A DNA stretch of 64,000 bases. It comes from Pseudoalteromonas sp. N1230-9. GTDB taxonomy: Bacteria; Pseudomonadota; Gammaproteobacteria; Enterobacterales; Alteromonadaceae. The translations under genes were made by a program, and so were the position numbers. Of the stretch, positions 8,554-16,673 are shown one piece after another (position 1 is the stretch's first letter; each line of letters starts with the position of its first letter). The DNA is taken from NCBI RefSeq assembly GCF_032716425.1, contig NZ_CP090420.1:62001-126000 (forward strand). The letters run 5' to 3'. Below the pieces are notes generated by a model. The model saw nothing but the letters and a program-made list of their open reading frames with translations, had not been told where the DNA came from and did no database searches.

Positions 8554-9779
8554 TGAAGCGCGTTGTTGTTACAGGTATGTCCGCAATTACTGCACTGGGT
8601 GATACTTGGGGTGAGTTTAAAGGTGCGCTTAAAAAAGGTGAGAACGCAGTTCAATACATGTCGCAATGGGATTGTGCTGCTGATTTAAATACACGTTTAG
8701 CTGCGCCTGTAACGCACTTTACAAAGCCTAGTCATTATAAGCGTAAGCAAGTACGCTCAATGGGCCGCGTTGCCATGATGTCTACGCGCACCACTGAACT
8801 TGCACTTGAACAGGCTGGACTTTTAGAGCACCCAAGTTTAACCGACGGTTCTACGGGTATCGCTTTTGGCTCATCAACGGGGTCAACACCGCCGCTACTT
8901 GCTTTTGCAAACATGATGCGAACAGGTGAAATGACGGGGGTGACAGCAACGAGTTATATTCAAATGATGGCACATACTGCACCGGTTAATGTGGGCGTGT
9001 TTTTTGGCTTAAAAGGGCGTGTTATTACAACGAGCTCAGCGTGTACATCAGGTTCACAAGGCATTGGTTATGCGTATGAAGCAATTAAATATGGACGTCA
9101 AAAAGTGATGGTTGCTGGTGGTGCTGAAGAGCTATGTATTACCGAAGCGGCTGTATTTGATACACTATATGCTACCAGTACTAAAAATGATGCCGCGAAA
9201 ACAACCCCCCGTCCTTTTGATCAAGATAGAGATGGTCTTGTGATTGGTGAAGGGGCAGGGACATTAATTTTAGAAGAATATGAACACGCAATTGCGCGTG
9301 GTGCAGCTATTTACGCTGAACTAGTTGGTTTTGGTTGTAACTCAGATGGTCAGCATGTAACCCAACCGACTGCTGATACAATGCAAGTGGCCATTGATAT
9401 GGCGATGACCGATGCCAATCTTACCGCAGATGATATTGGTTATATCAATGCCCATGGTACATCAACAGACAAAGGCGATATTGCTGAGTCTCATGCAACT
9501 TATAATGCGCTTGGTAAAAAGCCGATTAGTTCATTAAAAAGCTACTTAGGACATACATTAGGTGCCTGCGGTGCGATTGAAGCATGGGCAAGTATTAATA
9601 TGATGAATGATGGTTGGTTTGCACCGACTATCAATTTGAGTCAAGTTGATAGCCAATGTGCAGACCTTGATTACATAAAAGGTCGTGGCCGAGACATACA
9701 AACTAATTACATAATGAGTAACAATTTTGCATTTGGTGGCATTAATACTTCGCTGATTTTTAAGAAGTGGCAGGCATAA
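8553..9779 (+). CDS. Beta-ketoacyl-ACP synthase, second KS of the aryl-polyene cluster (ApeR-like)
   Basis: A 408-aa FabF/FabB-type condensing enzyme with Cys164 in SSACTSGSQ, His301 in NAHGTSTDKGD and His334 in KSYLGHTLGACG, plus the FGGIN C-terminal loop. It is longer and more FabF-like than the other ketosynthase of the cluster. In the E. coli and Xenorhabdus aryl-polyene systems the last gene, apeR, encodes a second KS thought to start chain building by condensing the aryl starter. The start codon overlaps the reductase stop (TAATG). No strong terminator follows, and 124 nt separate it from the next gene. Confidence 0.9.
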   Translation: MKRVVVTGMSAITALGDTWGEFKGALKKGENAVQYMSQWDCAADLNTRLAAPVTHFTKPSHYKRKQVRSMGRVAMMSTRTTELALEQAGLLEHPSLTDGSTGIAFGSSTGSTPPLLAFANMMRTGEMTGVTATSYIQMMAHTAPVNVGVFFGLKGRVITTSSACTSGSQGIGYAYEAIKYGRQKVMVAGGAEELCITEAAVFDTLYATSTKNDAAKTTPRPFDQDRDGLVIGEGAGTLILEEYEHAIARGAAIYAELVGFGCNSDGQHVTQPTADTMQVAIDMAMTDANLTADDIGYINAHGTSTDKGDIAESHATYNALGKKPISSLKSYLGHTLGACGAIEAWASINMMNDGWFAPTINLSQVDSQCADLDYIKGRGRDIQTNYIMSNNFAFGGINTSLIFKKWQA

Positions 9780-9903
9780 CCTACTGCAATGTTCAATGAG
9801 ATTTATCAACAACATCGAACTTTATGCAAGTCTTAGTAAATCAGAATAACAACAACTCTATTTCACTAAAGCTTGCATGGAAACGACACAAAAGGAACTT
9901 TAA

Positions 9904-10335
9904 ATGAAATTAATTATTACCACTTTTGCTCTGATCGGTTGTTTATTTTCTGCTAATAGCGCTGCGCGCGATGATCTGCAAACGCTACCAGTTGAAGCAT
10001 TATTGCAAACGACGAAAGCAAAAAATGCGCTGCTTGATATTCCTCTTTATTTTGCCAGTCAAAGCCATAGCAAAATCAAAAGCAGTTATGGTGAAGTGAT
10101 AACAAATAAAAAAACCAATGCGTTTAACAAAAGTGACCGCGAAGCATGTGAGTGGGTAATGTTAAGTGCGCTTAAGGCTCTACAAGAGCGTGCTAAACGT
10201 GAAGGCATGAATGCAGTCGTGAATATTCAATCTTATTATAAAAAGCGCGAGTTTGTGAGTGAGACTGAATATCAGTGTGGTGCGGGTACTTTTATCGCTG
10301 GCGTAGCATTAAAAGGCACTTTAGTTAAGTTATAA
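9904..10335 (+). CDS. Small exported protein of unknown function, distal to the pigment cluster
   Basis: A 143-aa protein with a signal peptide (cleavage near residues 20-22, NSAARDD). AAGGAA precedes the ATG. The mature part contains two Cys (DREACEW and EYQCGAG) that could form a disulphide, and an alpha/beta pattern like YbjQ-type 'heavy-metal-binding' domains: a helix, a strand (NAVVNIQSYY) and a Gly-rich C-terminal strand (FIAGVALKGTLV). Database entries for similar proteins near aryl-polyene clusters are often labelled 'excinuclease ATPase subunit', which nothing here supports: there is no Walker motif. It could be a late gene of the pigment operon or have its own promoter in the 124-nt gap. 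Confidence 0.65.
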   Translation: MKLIITTFALIGCLFSANSAARDDLQTLPVEALLQTTKAKNALLDIPLYFASQSHSKIKSSYGEVITNKKTNAFNKSDREACEWVMLSALKALQERAKREGMNAVVNIQSYYKKREFVSETEYQCGAGTFIAGVALKGTLVKL

Positions 10336-10357
10336 CTAACTAAAACCATTTTTTTTC

Positions 10358-10365
10358 TGTATAAT
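10358..10365 (+). promoter_or_regulatory. Putative sigma-70 -10 element for the DEAD-box helicase gene
   Basis: A perfect TATAAT (10360-10365) lies 37 nt before the helicase ATG, in a short T-rich intergenic gap. The hexamer at the expected -35 spacing (TAACTA) is poor, so the call rests on the -10 alone. Confidence 0.45.
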
Positions 10366-10402
10366 TTGCGACCCTTGATAAGATGGCCGCAGGTTATACA
10401 GC

Positions 10403-11704
10403 ATGAATTTTAAATCATTTAGTTTTTCTTCTGAGATTCTTCAGGCGTTAGAAGAACTTAATTTCCAAACGCTTACTCCCGTACAACGTAGTGCTATTCC
10501 TGCAATAAGAAAAGGCAAAGATGTACTTGTCAGTGCGCAAACTGGTACGGGTAAAACAGCTGCTTTTGCACTGCCTCTTATTCAAAAGCTGTCAGAGATC
10601 ACACTGAGTGATAATAATGCACCGAGTGCCTTAGTGCTTGCGCCAACTCGTGAACTTGCAGAGCAAATTGCCAATAACTTTAAAGCATTTGCAAAATACA
10701 CTGAGTTAAAAACAGTGTGTTTATTTGGTGGAGTTAACCTAGCCGGCCAAGCAAATGATCTTAAAGCAGGTGTTGATATTGTCGTAGCGACACCAGGGCG
10801 CTTATTAGATCAACTACGTTTAGGTAATATCAGCTTAGCAAGTGTTAAACACCTTGTGCTTGATGAAGCTGATCGCATGCTTGATATGGGCTTTATTAAT
10901 GACATGCAAACAGTCATTAATGGCTGTGATGAAGCTCGTCAGATTTTACTGTTCTCGGCGACGTTCCCTGCCGCAATTAAGCAGTTCGCAAGTAAAATAC
11001 TTAAACAACCTGAAATCATCCGCGTTGACCAAACTAATAGTACTGCCGAAACCGTTCAGCACGTGGTTTATCCAGTTGAAGAGCGTCGTAAACAAGAGTT
11101 GTTGTCTGAGCTTATTGGTAAGAAAAATTGGCAACAGGTTTTGGTTTTCGTAAACATGAAAGAAACCGCTGATGAGCTTGTTGAAGAGCTAAACCTTGAT
11201 GGTATTCCTGCAGTTGTATGTCATGGTGACAAAACCCAGGGCAATCGCCGTCGTGCATTACGTGAGTTCAAAGAAGGTAAAGTTCGCGTATTAGTTGCAA
11301 CAGAGGTGGCAGCCCGCGGTATTGATATAGAAGGCTTACCACGTGTTATTAATATTGACCTGCCTTGGCTTGCTGAAGATTATGTACATCGTATCGGTCG
11401 TACTGGCCGTGCTGGTAAACCAGGACAAGCTATCTCATTCGTTAGCCGCGAAGAAGAAAATACCCTATTCGATATCGAAAAGTTAATCGGCCAGCGTATT
11501 AAACGTATTGTGTTGCCTGGCTATGAAGTCAGTAGTCGTGATGTACTGATTGATAAAATTGGTAAAAAGCCATCGCATTTACGCCGCAGCCGTACAAACA
11601 AGGCGTCTGGTCAGGCGACAGGCGAAGCACGTGCTAAGAATCGCTCGCGGATTGCCAAGGTACGTAAGTCGTTAAAAGGCGGAAAACTAAGCTTAAAAAA
11701 ATAA
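10403..11704 (+). CDS. DEAD-box ATP-dependent RNA helicase (RhlE/SrmB group)
   Basis: A 433-aa helicase with all core motifs in order: Q motif and upstream Phe (FQTLTPVQ), motif I AQTGTGKT, Ia PTRELA, Ib TPGRLLD, II DEAD, III SAT, motif V VATEVAARGID and VI HRIGRTGRAG. The tail after about residue 375 is short, basic and rich in Arg, Lys and Ser, ending KSLKGGKLSLKK, typical of RNA-anchoring tails of RhlE-like proteins. These enzymes remodel structured RNA in ribosome assembly or mRNA decay, often at low temperature. The core motifs do not decide between RhlE and SrmB orthology. A clear terminator follows, so the gene is probably monocistronic. Confidence 0.92.
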   Translation: MNFKSFSFSSEILQALEELNFQTLTPVQRSAIPAIRKGKDVLVSAQTGTGKTAAFALPLIQKLSEITLSDNNAPSALVLAPTRELAEQIANNFKAFAKYTELKTVCLFGGVNLAGQANDLKAGVDIVVATPGRLLDQLRLGNISLASVKHLVLDEADRMLDMGFINDMQTVINGCDEARQILLFSATFPAAIKQFASKILKQPEIIRVDQTNSTAETVQHVVYPVEERRKQELLSELIGKKNWQQVLVFVNMKETADELVEELNLDGIPAVVCHGDKTQGNRRRALREFKEGKVRVLVATEVAARGIDIEGLPRVINIDLPWLAEDYVHRIGRTGRAGKPGQAISFVSREEENTLFDIEKLIGQRIKRIVLPGYEVSSRDVLIDKIGKKPSHLRRSRTNKASGQATGEARAKNRSRIAKVRKSLKGGKLSLKK

Positions 11705-11727
11705 CTAATTGAATTTTGGTTAATTTT

Positions 11728-11763
11728 AAAAAGCCCTGTCGCGAATACGCTACGGGGCTTTTT
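11728..11763 (+). terminator. Rho-independent terminator after the helicase gene
   Basis: Stem AAAAAGCCC (11728-11736) pairs with GGGCTTTTT (11755-11763). An inner arm (GCG/CGC around an AATA loop, one mismatch) extends the stem, followed by a T-run. It starts 23 nt after the helicase stop. Confidence 0.88.
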
Positions 11764-11907
11764 GTTATCTGCTCAAAACTAATACAAATTGCGTATTTGT
11801 TAATTTTTATCGACAAAATTATTAACAAGTCTACCTCGTTGAATTACAATCGCTTTTCGATAAAATTAAATGGCGTGAAGGTCACGCTTGTATTTAAATG
11901 GATGTTT

Positions 11908-14154
11908 ATGCAGTACGTAAGAAAAATAATTACCCGTGCTATTTTACCTGGCATTTTTTTTAGCCTTGCACATGTACCCCTCAAAGCTGTTGCTTATGAT
12001 AAAGTCGAATTTTCATTAGCTCATATCAATGAGTCTATTCGTGTTGACGGTGTCATGGACGAAGCACATTGGCAGCACGCAACCCAGATACCTCTTAAAT
12101 ATCAAAACGAACCCAATGAAAAAGGTGAGCCACCTGTACAAACTGATGCTTATATGTATGAAGATGGTAAGTATTTGTATGTTGGATTTGTTGCCAAAGA
12201 TAATGATCCTAGTCAAATTCGTGCAGCACTTCGGGACCGTGATACGCTGTGGCAAGATGACAATGTCGCCTTAATGATCGATACCTTTAACGACGAGCGT
12301 ACAGGGTATGAGTTTTATGTAAATCCGCTTGGTGCTCAAGGGGATATGCGTATGACAGACATTGATGATTGGGTTGAAGACCCTTCATGGGATGCAATTT
12401 GGGATAGTGCAGGGCAGATCACTGAAGACGGTTATGTGGTGGAAATGCGGATCCCTTTTACTGCATTACGTTTTCCTAAAAACCAAGAGCAATTAACATG
12501 GAGCTTTGCTGTTTGGCGTAACTACCCGCGAGACGTATTTTATCAAATGTCGAATGTCGGTTTTGACCGTGATGTTAAGTGCAGTTTTTGTCAATTTGAT
12601 AAATTAACTGGTTTTAGGAATATGAGTGAGAGTAAAAATATTCAGCTCACACCGACATTAACAGCACTTCGCCATGATACAAAAGACACTGTGCCAGGAG
12701 ATTGGCAAAATGGAGATATCGACACTGAGGCTGGCCTTGATTTGCGTTGGGGGGTGACTCAAGATGCGGTCATTAACGCTACAATTAATCCTGATTTTTC
12801 GCAAGTTGAGGCTGACTCACTTGAGCTTGATGTGAATACCACTTATTCAATTTACTACGCCGAAAAACGTCCATTCTTCTTAGATGGTGCGTCTTACTTT
12901 GACACTAACCAACTTGAATTACTGTATACACGTACCATTGCAGAGCCAGAAGTCGGTGTTAAGTTAACAGGTAAAACAGGGACGCATAGCTATGGCTTTA
13001 TGTATGCGGATGATGAAAATACCAGCGTTTTGCTACCGACTAACCAAGGCTCTGGTTTTGCCAATCTTGGTGATAAAACACATTCAGCTGTAGGACGTTA
13101 TCAACTTGATATAGGCCAAAAGGGGACGATTGGGGTTATGACAACACACCGTGAAAGTGGTGATTATCACAACACGGTTTTATCCCTTGATGGTAGCTAT
13201 TGGTTTAATCAAACCGATAGTCTTCAATACCAAGCTGTAACAACAGACACGAAAAACTCTGATTATTTAGTTGATGTGTATGGTCTTGAAAAAAATCAAT
13301 CAGACGAAGCCTACAATATTGAGTTTAGCCGCAATAAACGTGACTACGAGCTTTACGTAAACTATGAAAATATAGGCAAAGACTATCGCTCTGACTTAGG
13401 TTATCAGGCAAAGGCTGACTATGAGCAAGTTCAACTTGGTGGAGGTCAAACTTGGTATCGTGACGCTGAGGATGTAATTACTGAGTACAGTTATAATGCT
13501 GAGTGGGATAAAACGTGGGCGCAAAATGGTGATTTACTCGAAGAAGAGTACGATGGCTTTATTACTTTTAAAGGCAAAATGCAGTCACAAACAGAAATTG
13601 GTTTTATTCACCGTAATGAGTTTTATGCTGGTGAGTTCTTTAATCAAAATATTGGCTATATCTACGGTGGTTTTAGGCCTATTCGTGACGTGCGTTTCTT
13701 ATTGTATGCGCAATATGGTAGCAAAATAGATTATAGCAATGCTGCCCTTGGCACCATGGTACGAATTGAACCAGAAATGACATGGGACATTAACGACCAT
13801 TGGCAGGTTCAATTAGAGCACAGTTACAGTTATTTAGATAACGAACAAAACGACCGTGTTTATACCGCTAACTTAACGGATCTGCGAGTTTATTATAAAT
13901 TTAATATGCGCTCGATGCTGAAACTCGTTTTACAATTTGAAGATGTGGATCGAAATCATGAAGCTTATCTTTATGATGTAAGCCAAACGAATCGTGACTA
14001 TGGTAGTCAACTGGTCTATTCCTACAAAATTAATGCCCAAACTTTATTTTACTTAGGTTACTCAGATAGAGGGTATGAGGATGACTCTCTTAAAGGACTA
14101 GAAAGAGACCAACGAACCTTTTTTACAAAGTTAAGTTATGCGTGGCAGCTTTAG
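11908..14154 (+). CDS. CBM9-like / DUF5916 outer-membrane protein
   Basis: I choose the ATG at 11908 (748 aa; 11902 is also possible) because it gives a normal signal peptide; reading further upstream would pass through the helicase terminator. The N-terminal 200 residues resemble the family 9 carbohydrate-binding (DOMON-like) domain: IRVDGVMDEAHWQHA, the YLYVGFVAKD strand and RDTLWQDDNVALMID are typical. The rest is a long run of amphipathic, aromatic-rich beta strands ending KLSYAWQL, consistent with an outer-membrane barrel (DUF5916). Such proteins are common in marine bacteria. The ligand is unknown and CBM9-type similarity does not prove sugar binding. Confidence 0.82.
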   Translation: MQYVRKIITRAILPGIFFSLAHVPLKAVAYDKVEFSLAHINESIRVDGVMDEAHWQHATQIPLKYQNEPNEKGEPPVQTDAYMYEDGKYLYVGFVAKDNDPSQIRAALRDRDTLWQDDNVALMIDTFNDERTGYEFYVNPLGAQGDMRMTDIDDWVEDPSWDAIWDSAGQITEDGYVVEMRIPFTALRFPKNQEQLTWSFAVWRNYPRDVFYQMSNVGFDRDVKCSFCQFDKLTGFRNMSESKNIQLTPTLTALRHDTKDTVPGDWQNGDIDTEAGLDLRWGVTQDAVINATINPDFSQVEADSLELDVNTTYSIYYAEKRPFFLDGASYFDTNQLELLYTRTIAEPEVGVKLTGKTGTHSYGFMYADDENTSVLLPTNQGSGFANLGDKTHSAVGRYQLDIGQKGTIGVMTTHRESGDYHNTVLSLDGSYWFNQTDSLQYQAVTTDTKNSDYLVDVYGLEKNQSDEAYNIEFSRNKRDYELYVNYENIGKDYRSDLGYQAKADYEQVQLGGGQTWYRDAEDVITEYSYNAEWDKTWAQNGDLLEEEYDGFITFKGKMQSQTEIGFIHRNEFYAGEFFNQNIGYIYGGFRPIRDVRFLLYAQYGSKIDYSNAALGTMVRIEPEMTWDINDHWQVQLEHSYSYLDNEQNDRVYTANLTDLRVYYKFNMRSMLKLVLQFEDVDRNHEAYLYDVSQTNRDYGSQLVYSYKINAQTLFYLGYSDRGYEDDSLKGLERDQRTFFTKLSYAWQL

Positions 14155-14167
14155 TTTCATTTAAAAG

Positions 14168-14190
14168 TTGGTCAGCTTAGGGCTGACCAA
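14168..14190. terminator. Bidirectional terminator hairpin between convergent genes
   Basis: A perfect 9-bp stem (TTGGTCAGC / GCTGACCAA, 5-nt loop) is flanked by AAAA on the left and TTTCTT on the right, so it can serve both the DUF5916 gene and the phosphatase gene. Its loop contains the phosphatase stop codon and one arm encodes that protein's last residues. Confidence 0.8.
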
Positions 14191-14695
14191 TTTCTTCGTT
14201 TACTTTACTTCGTACAACCCCTTCAAGGCTTTTTAAGCCCCATTGCTTTCCAATCTCGACAGCTTCATCAATTGGCTTTTTCAAGGTAATAGCATTGTAA
14301 AGCGCAACAAGTGCACCAACACGGTTGCTGCTAGCACAATGAAGCAAGGTTGTTTGCTGTTGATGTTCATTGAGCAAGTTTTGTAGTTTAGTGGCATTTT
14401 CAATCGTAATATCAGCTTTCGATTGCACAGGAATATGGTAATAATTCATGCCAAGCTCAGTCACTAAATCCTGCTCAGACCAATTAGTTTCATTATCTCC
14501 ACGTAGGTTAATGATGTTTTCAACCCCCAGCTCTTTTAACTTTGCAAAATCAGTTTGATTTGGCTGACCTGAGGTCAATACATATTCAGACTGAGCTTTA
14601 AGGTTTAAAATATCCAACTCTGTGATGACTGTTTGTGTAGCCAGCACTGAAAATGACAGCAAAGCGGTAAATACTAATTGTATTAACTTGTTCAT
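14177..14695 (-). CDS. Exported DUF442-type (beta-lactamase-hydrolase-like) putative phosphatase
   Basis: A 172-aa protein with a signal peptide (about residues 1-19). It shows the DUF442/dual-specificity-phosphatase layout: TSGQP at 41-45, the VENIINLR strand-loop and the P-loop-like HCASSNR at 119-125. The loop is Cys120-x4-Arg125, one residue shorter than the CX5R of true tyrosine phosphatases, as in the Blh/DUF442 group, so catalytic activity is uncertain. It is expected in the periplasm. AAGGA lies before the ATG. It follows the amidohydrolase gene on the same strand with a 19-nt gap, so the two are probably co-transcribed. Its 3' end is built into the shared terminator. Confidence 0.75.
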   Translation of the reverse strand: MNKLIQLVFTALLSFSVLATQTVITELDILNLKAQSEYVLTSGQPNQTDFAKLKELGVENIINLRGDNETNWSEQDLVTELGMNYYHIPVQSKADITIENATKLQNLLNEHQQQTTLLHCASSNRVGALVALYNAITLKKPIDEAVEIGKQWGLKSLEGVVRSKVNEEIGQP

Positions 14696-14714
14696 ATTTT
14701 TCCTTTAAATGTAT

Positions 14715-16451
14715 TTAATTTTTACTGTAGACGGTTTTACCACGGCTAATAGTTTCTAACACCTGTAAGTTATGGAGCTCTTCAGGTTTTATTTTCAACG
14801 GATTGTTATCAAGAATGATTAAATCCGCTTGCATCCCTTGTTTTAATTGCCCTTTTGAGGTTTCTTCAAAGTGTTGATACGCAGGCCATGTTGTCATTGC
14901 TTGCAATGCTGTATACACAGAAACCCGTTGCTCTGGACCTAATACTTGATTAGTACGAGTAGTGCGGTTAACCGTTGCATCTAATACGCGAAGAGCGTTG
15001 GGCAGTGCAACTGGCGCATCATGATGGGTGCTAAACATTAATCCTTGCTCGCGAACCGCATGAGTGGGTGAAATAAAATCTGCACGGGGGTGGCCAAGCA
15101 CTGAATTTACATGCCAATCGCCCCAATAGAAAGTATGCATTGGAAAGAGTGATGGAAAAACGCCTAACTCTTTAAGGCGGTTAACTTGGTCCTGACGAAT
15201 TGTTTGACCATGAATGAGTACAGGACGACGGTCTTTTTTGCCAAGCTTGTTATTCGCATTTTCAACAGCATTTAAAAACTGCTCAATGGCGGCATCACCA
15301 TTCGCATGAGTCATAACTTGCCAGCCATTGGCAAAGGCTGTTTCAACATATTCAAAAGCTTGTGCATCATTAAAAGTTGGATAGCCTGCATAGCCTTGGT
15401 CTTGGCCTTCAGGGGCTTTTAAATAAGGATGAGATAACCAAGCGGTTTTACCTTGCGGTGAGCCATCAAAGTTAAGTTTTACACCCCCAATGCGAAAATG
15501 GTTGGTGTAGTTTTTACTGTTATAGGTTGAGTCCATGAAACTGCTACTCGTAGCCATATCCGCATAAGCTACCACATCAATCACGAACTTATTCGCTTTT
15601 GATGCTCTTACCATTGAATCATAAGCTTCTTGGGTTGCACGGCCTTCTTGCGCTGTTGTGTAGCCGTATTTGGTATACATTTTCTGGCCTTTTTCAAGCA
15701 TCATATCTTGTAACTCAGGATCAAAAGACTGCATGAGTTTAAACAGTAAACCAAAGTGTGCGTTTTCTTCGAGTACACCGCTTGGCTCTTGTGAGTTAGG
15801 CATTCGGCGTATCAGTCCTCCATCAGGGTTTTCAGTGCTGGCATCAATGCCAGCCATGGCTAATGCTTTACTGTTTGCAACACTTAAGTGGCCTGAGGTG
15901 TGGATTATAATCACTGGTTTATCTTTACTAACTAGGTCTAAATCCATTTTAGTTGGATACCTATCAAGCTCAGCATCATCGTAACCAAAGCCTAAAATTG
16001 CCCCCGTTTTTTCGATAAATGTAGTGTAGTCAGGGTTACTTTGTGCCGCTGTGAGGATATTGACTATTTGCTCAACGCTATTGGCATCACCATCTGGGCT
16101 AGGTAGGACATTGGCAACCATGGCTTGTAAACCAACACCATAGACATGGCTATGGCCATCTACAAAACCAGGCATTAAGGTTTTACCTTGTAAATCAACC
16201 AGCTTTGTTTTGCCAAACTTATGCTCAAGCGCTTTGTTTTTATTACCCACAAAGATAATTTTTTCACCTTGGGTAGCGATTGCCTGTGCATATTCTGGTT
16301 TATCGCCAGTCATTGTAAGAATATCGCCACCATAATAAATGACATCTGCAGCGCTAACTTGCAGTGGCAGTGTTTTAGCTGTTTGTTCTGGGGCTTCATC
16401 ACAGGCCGTTAAGGCGAGTAATGACCAAGCGAGTGCGAGGTGAGGCTTCAT
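14715..16451 (-). CDS. Lipoprotein amidohydrolase (YtcJ/Amidohydro_3 type)
   Basis: A 578-aa metal-dependent hydrolase of the urease/dihydroorotase superfamily. The N-terminus is a lipoprotein signal (LALTAC, Cys17) with Asp at +2, which in E. coli retains lipoproteins in the inner membrane. The mature domain shows IAVEGD-like beta-sandwich strands, the metal motif GFVDGHSHVYG (His100, His102), further ligand candidates in IIIHTSGHLS and VMTHANGDAA, and the C-terminal QADLIILDNNPL strand. The family acts on exocyclic amide or cyclic imide bonds with varied substrates. Next to an AbgT transporter one could propose an aryl-amide or peptide substrate, but that is speculation. An FNR-like box lies 91 nt upstream. 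Confidence 0.85.
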   Translation of the reverse strand: MKPHLALAWSLLALTACDEAPEQTAKTLPLQVSAADVIYYGGDILTMTGDKPEYAQAIATQGEKIIFVGNKNKALEHKFGKTKLVDLQGKTLMPGFVDGHSHVYGVGLQAMVANVLPSPDGDANSVEQIVNILTAAQSNPDYTTFIEKTGAILGFGYDDAELDRYPTKMDLDLVSKDKPVIIIHTSGHLSVANSKALAMAGIDASTENPDGGLIRRMPNSQEPSGVLEENAHFGLLFKLMQSFDPELQDMMLEKGQKMYTKYGYTTAQEGRATQEAYDSMVRASKANKFVIDVVAYADMATSSSFMDSTYNSKNYTNHFRIGGVKLNFDGSPQGKTAWLSHPYLKAPEGQDQGYAGYPTFNDAQAFEYVETAFANGWQVMTHANGDAAIEQFLNAVENANNKLGKKDRRPVLIHGQTIRQDQVNRLKELGVFPSLFPMHTFYWGDWHVNSVLGHPRADFISPTHAVREQGLMFSTHHDAPVALPNALRVLDATVNRTTRTNQVLGPEQRVSVYTALQAMTTWPAYQHFEETSKGQLKQGMQADLIILDNNPLKIKPEELHNLQVLETISRGKTVYSKN

Positions 16452-16541
16452 GTGTAGCGTCCTTGTTTATTAATTATGTCTTTGAGCAGTATAAGAATAT
16501 AGTCTGTTTACATAGCTTGTGTTTAAAAAATGGGCTTAAAT

Positions 16542-16555
16542 TTGATTAAAGTCAA
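16542..16555. promoter_or_regulatory. FNR/CRP-family-like operator upstream of the amidohydrolase gene
   Basis: TTGAT-TAAA-GTCAA matches the FNR consensus TTGAT-N4-ATCAA at 9 of 10 defined bases and sits 91 nt before the amidohydrolase start. Single sites of this quality also arise by chance in AT-rich DNA. Confidence 0.4.
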
Positions 16556-16627
16556 ACTGTATTTTCGAAGCTGCTAACTGACTTTTACTATAAAGCTGAG
16601 TACCACAAGGGTAATTACACAGGGGGG

Positions 16628-16655
16628 AAAAAGCCAAGCGAGTGCTTGGCTTTTT
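16628..16655 (-). terminator. Terminator of the abgT-type transporter gene
   Basis: A perfect 12-bp stem (AAAAAGCCAAGC / GCTTGGCTTTTT) with a GAGT loop lies 19 nt past the transporter stop. Because the stem ends in A5/T5 it works in either direction, and it isolates the transporter transcript from the amidohydrolase promoter region. Confidence 0.88.
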
Positions 16656-16673
16656 CTTCTGAAGAGATGCTAA

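Noticed and set aside
8283..8666. Long antisense frame (127 codons) across the reductase/ketosynthase junction
   Set aside because: Shadow of two well-supported sense genes; no ribosome site and no recognisable domain.
9833..9879. ATGCAAG ... CTTGCAT dyad in the gap after the last ketosynthase gene
   Set aside because: A 7-bp match separated by over 30 nt is expected by chance; no T-run, so not a terminator.
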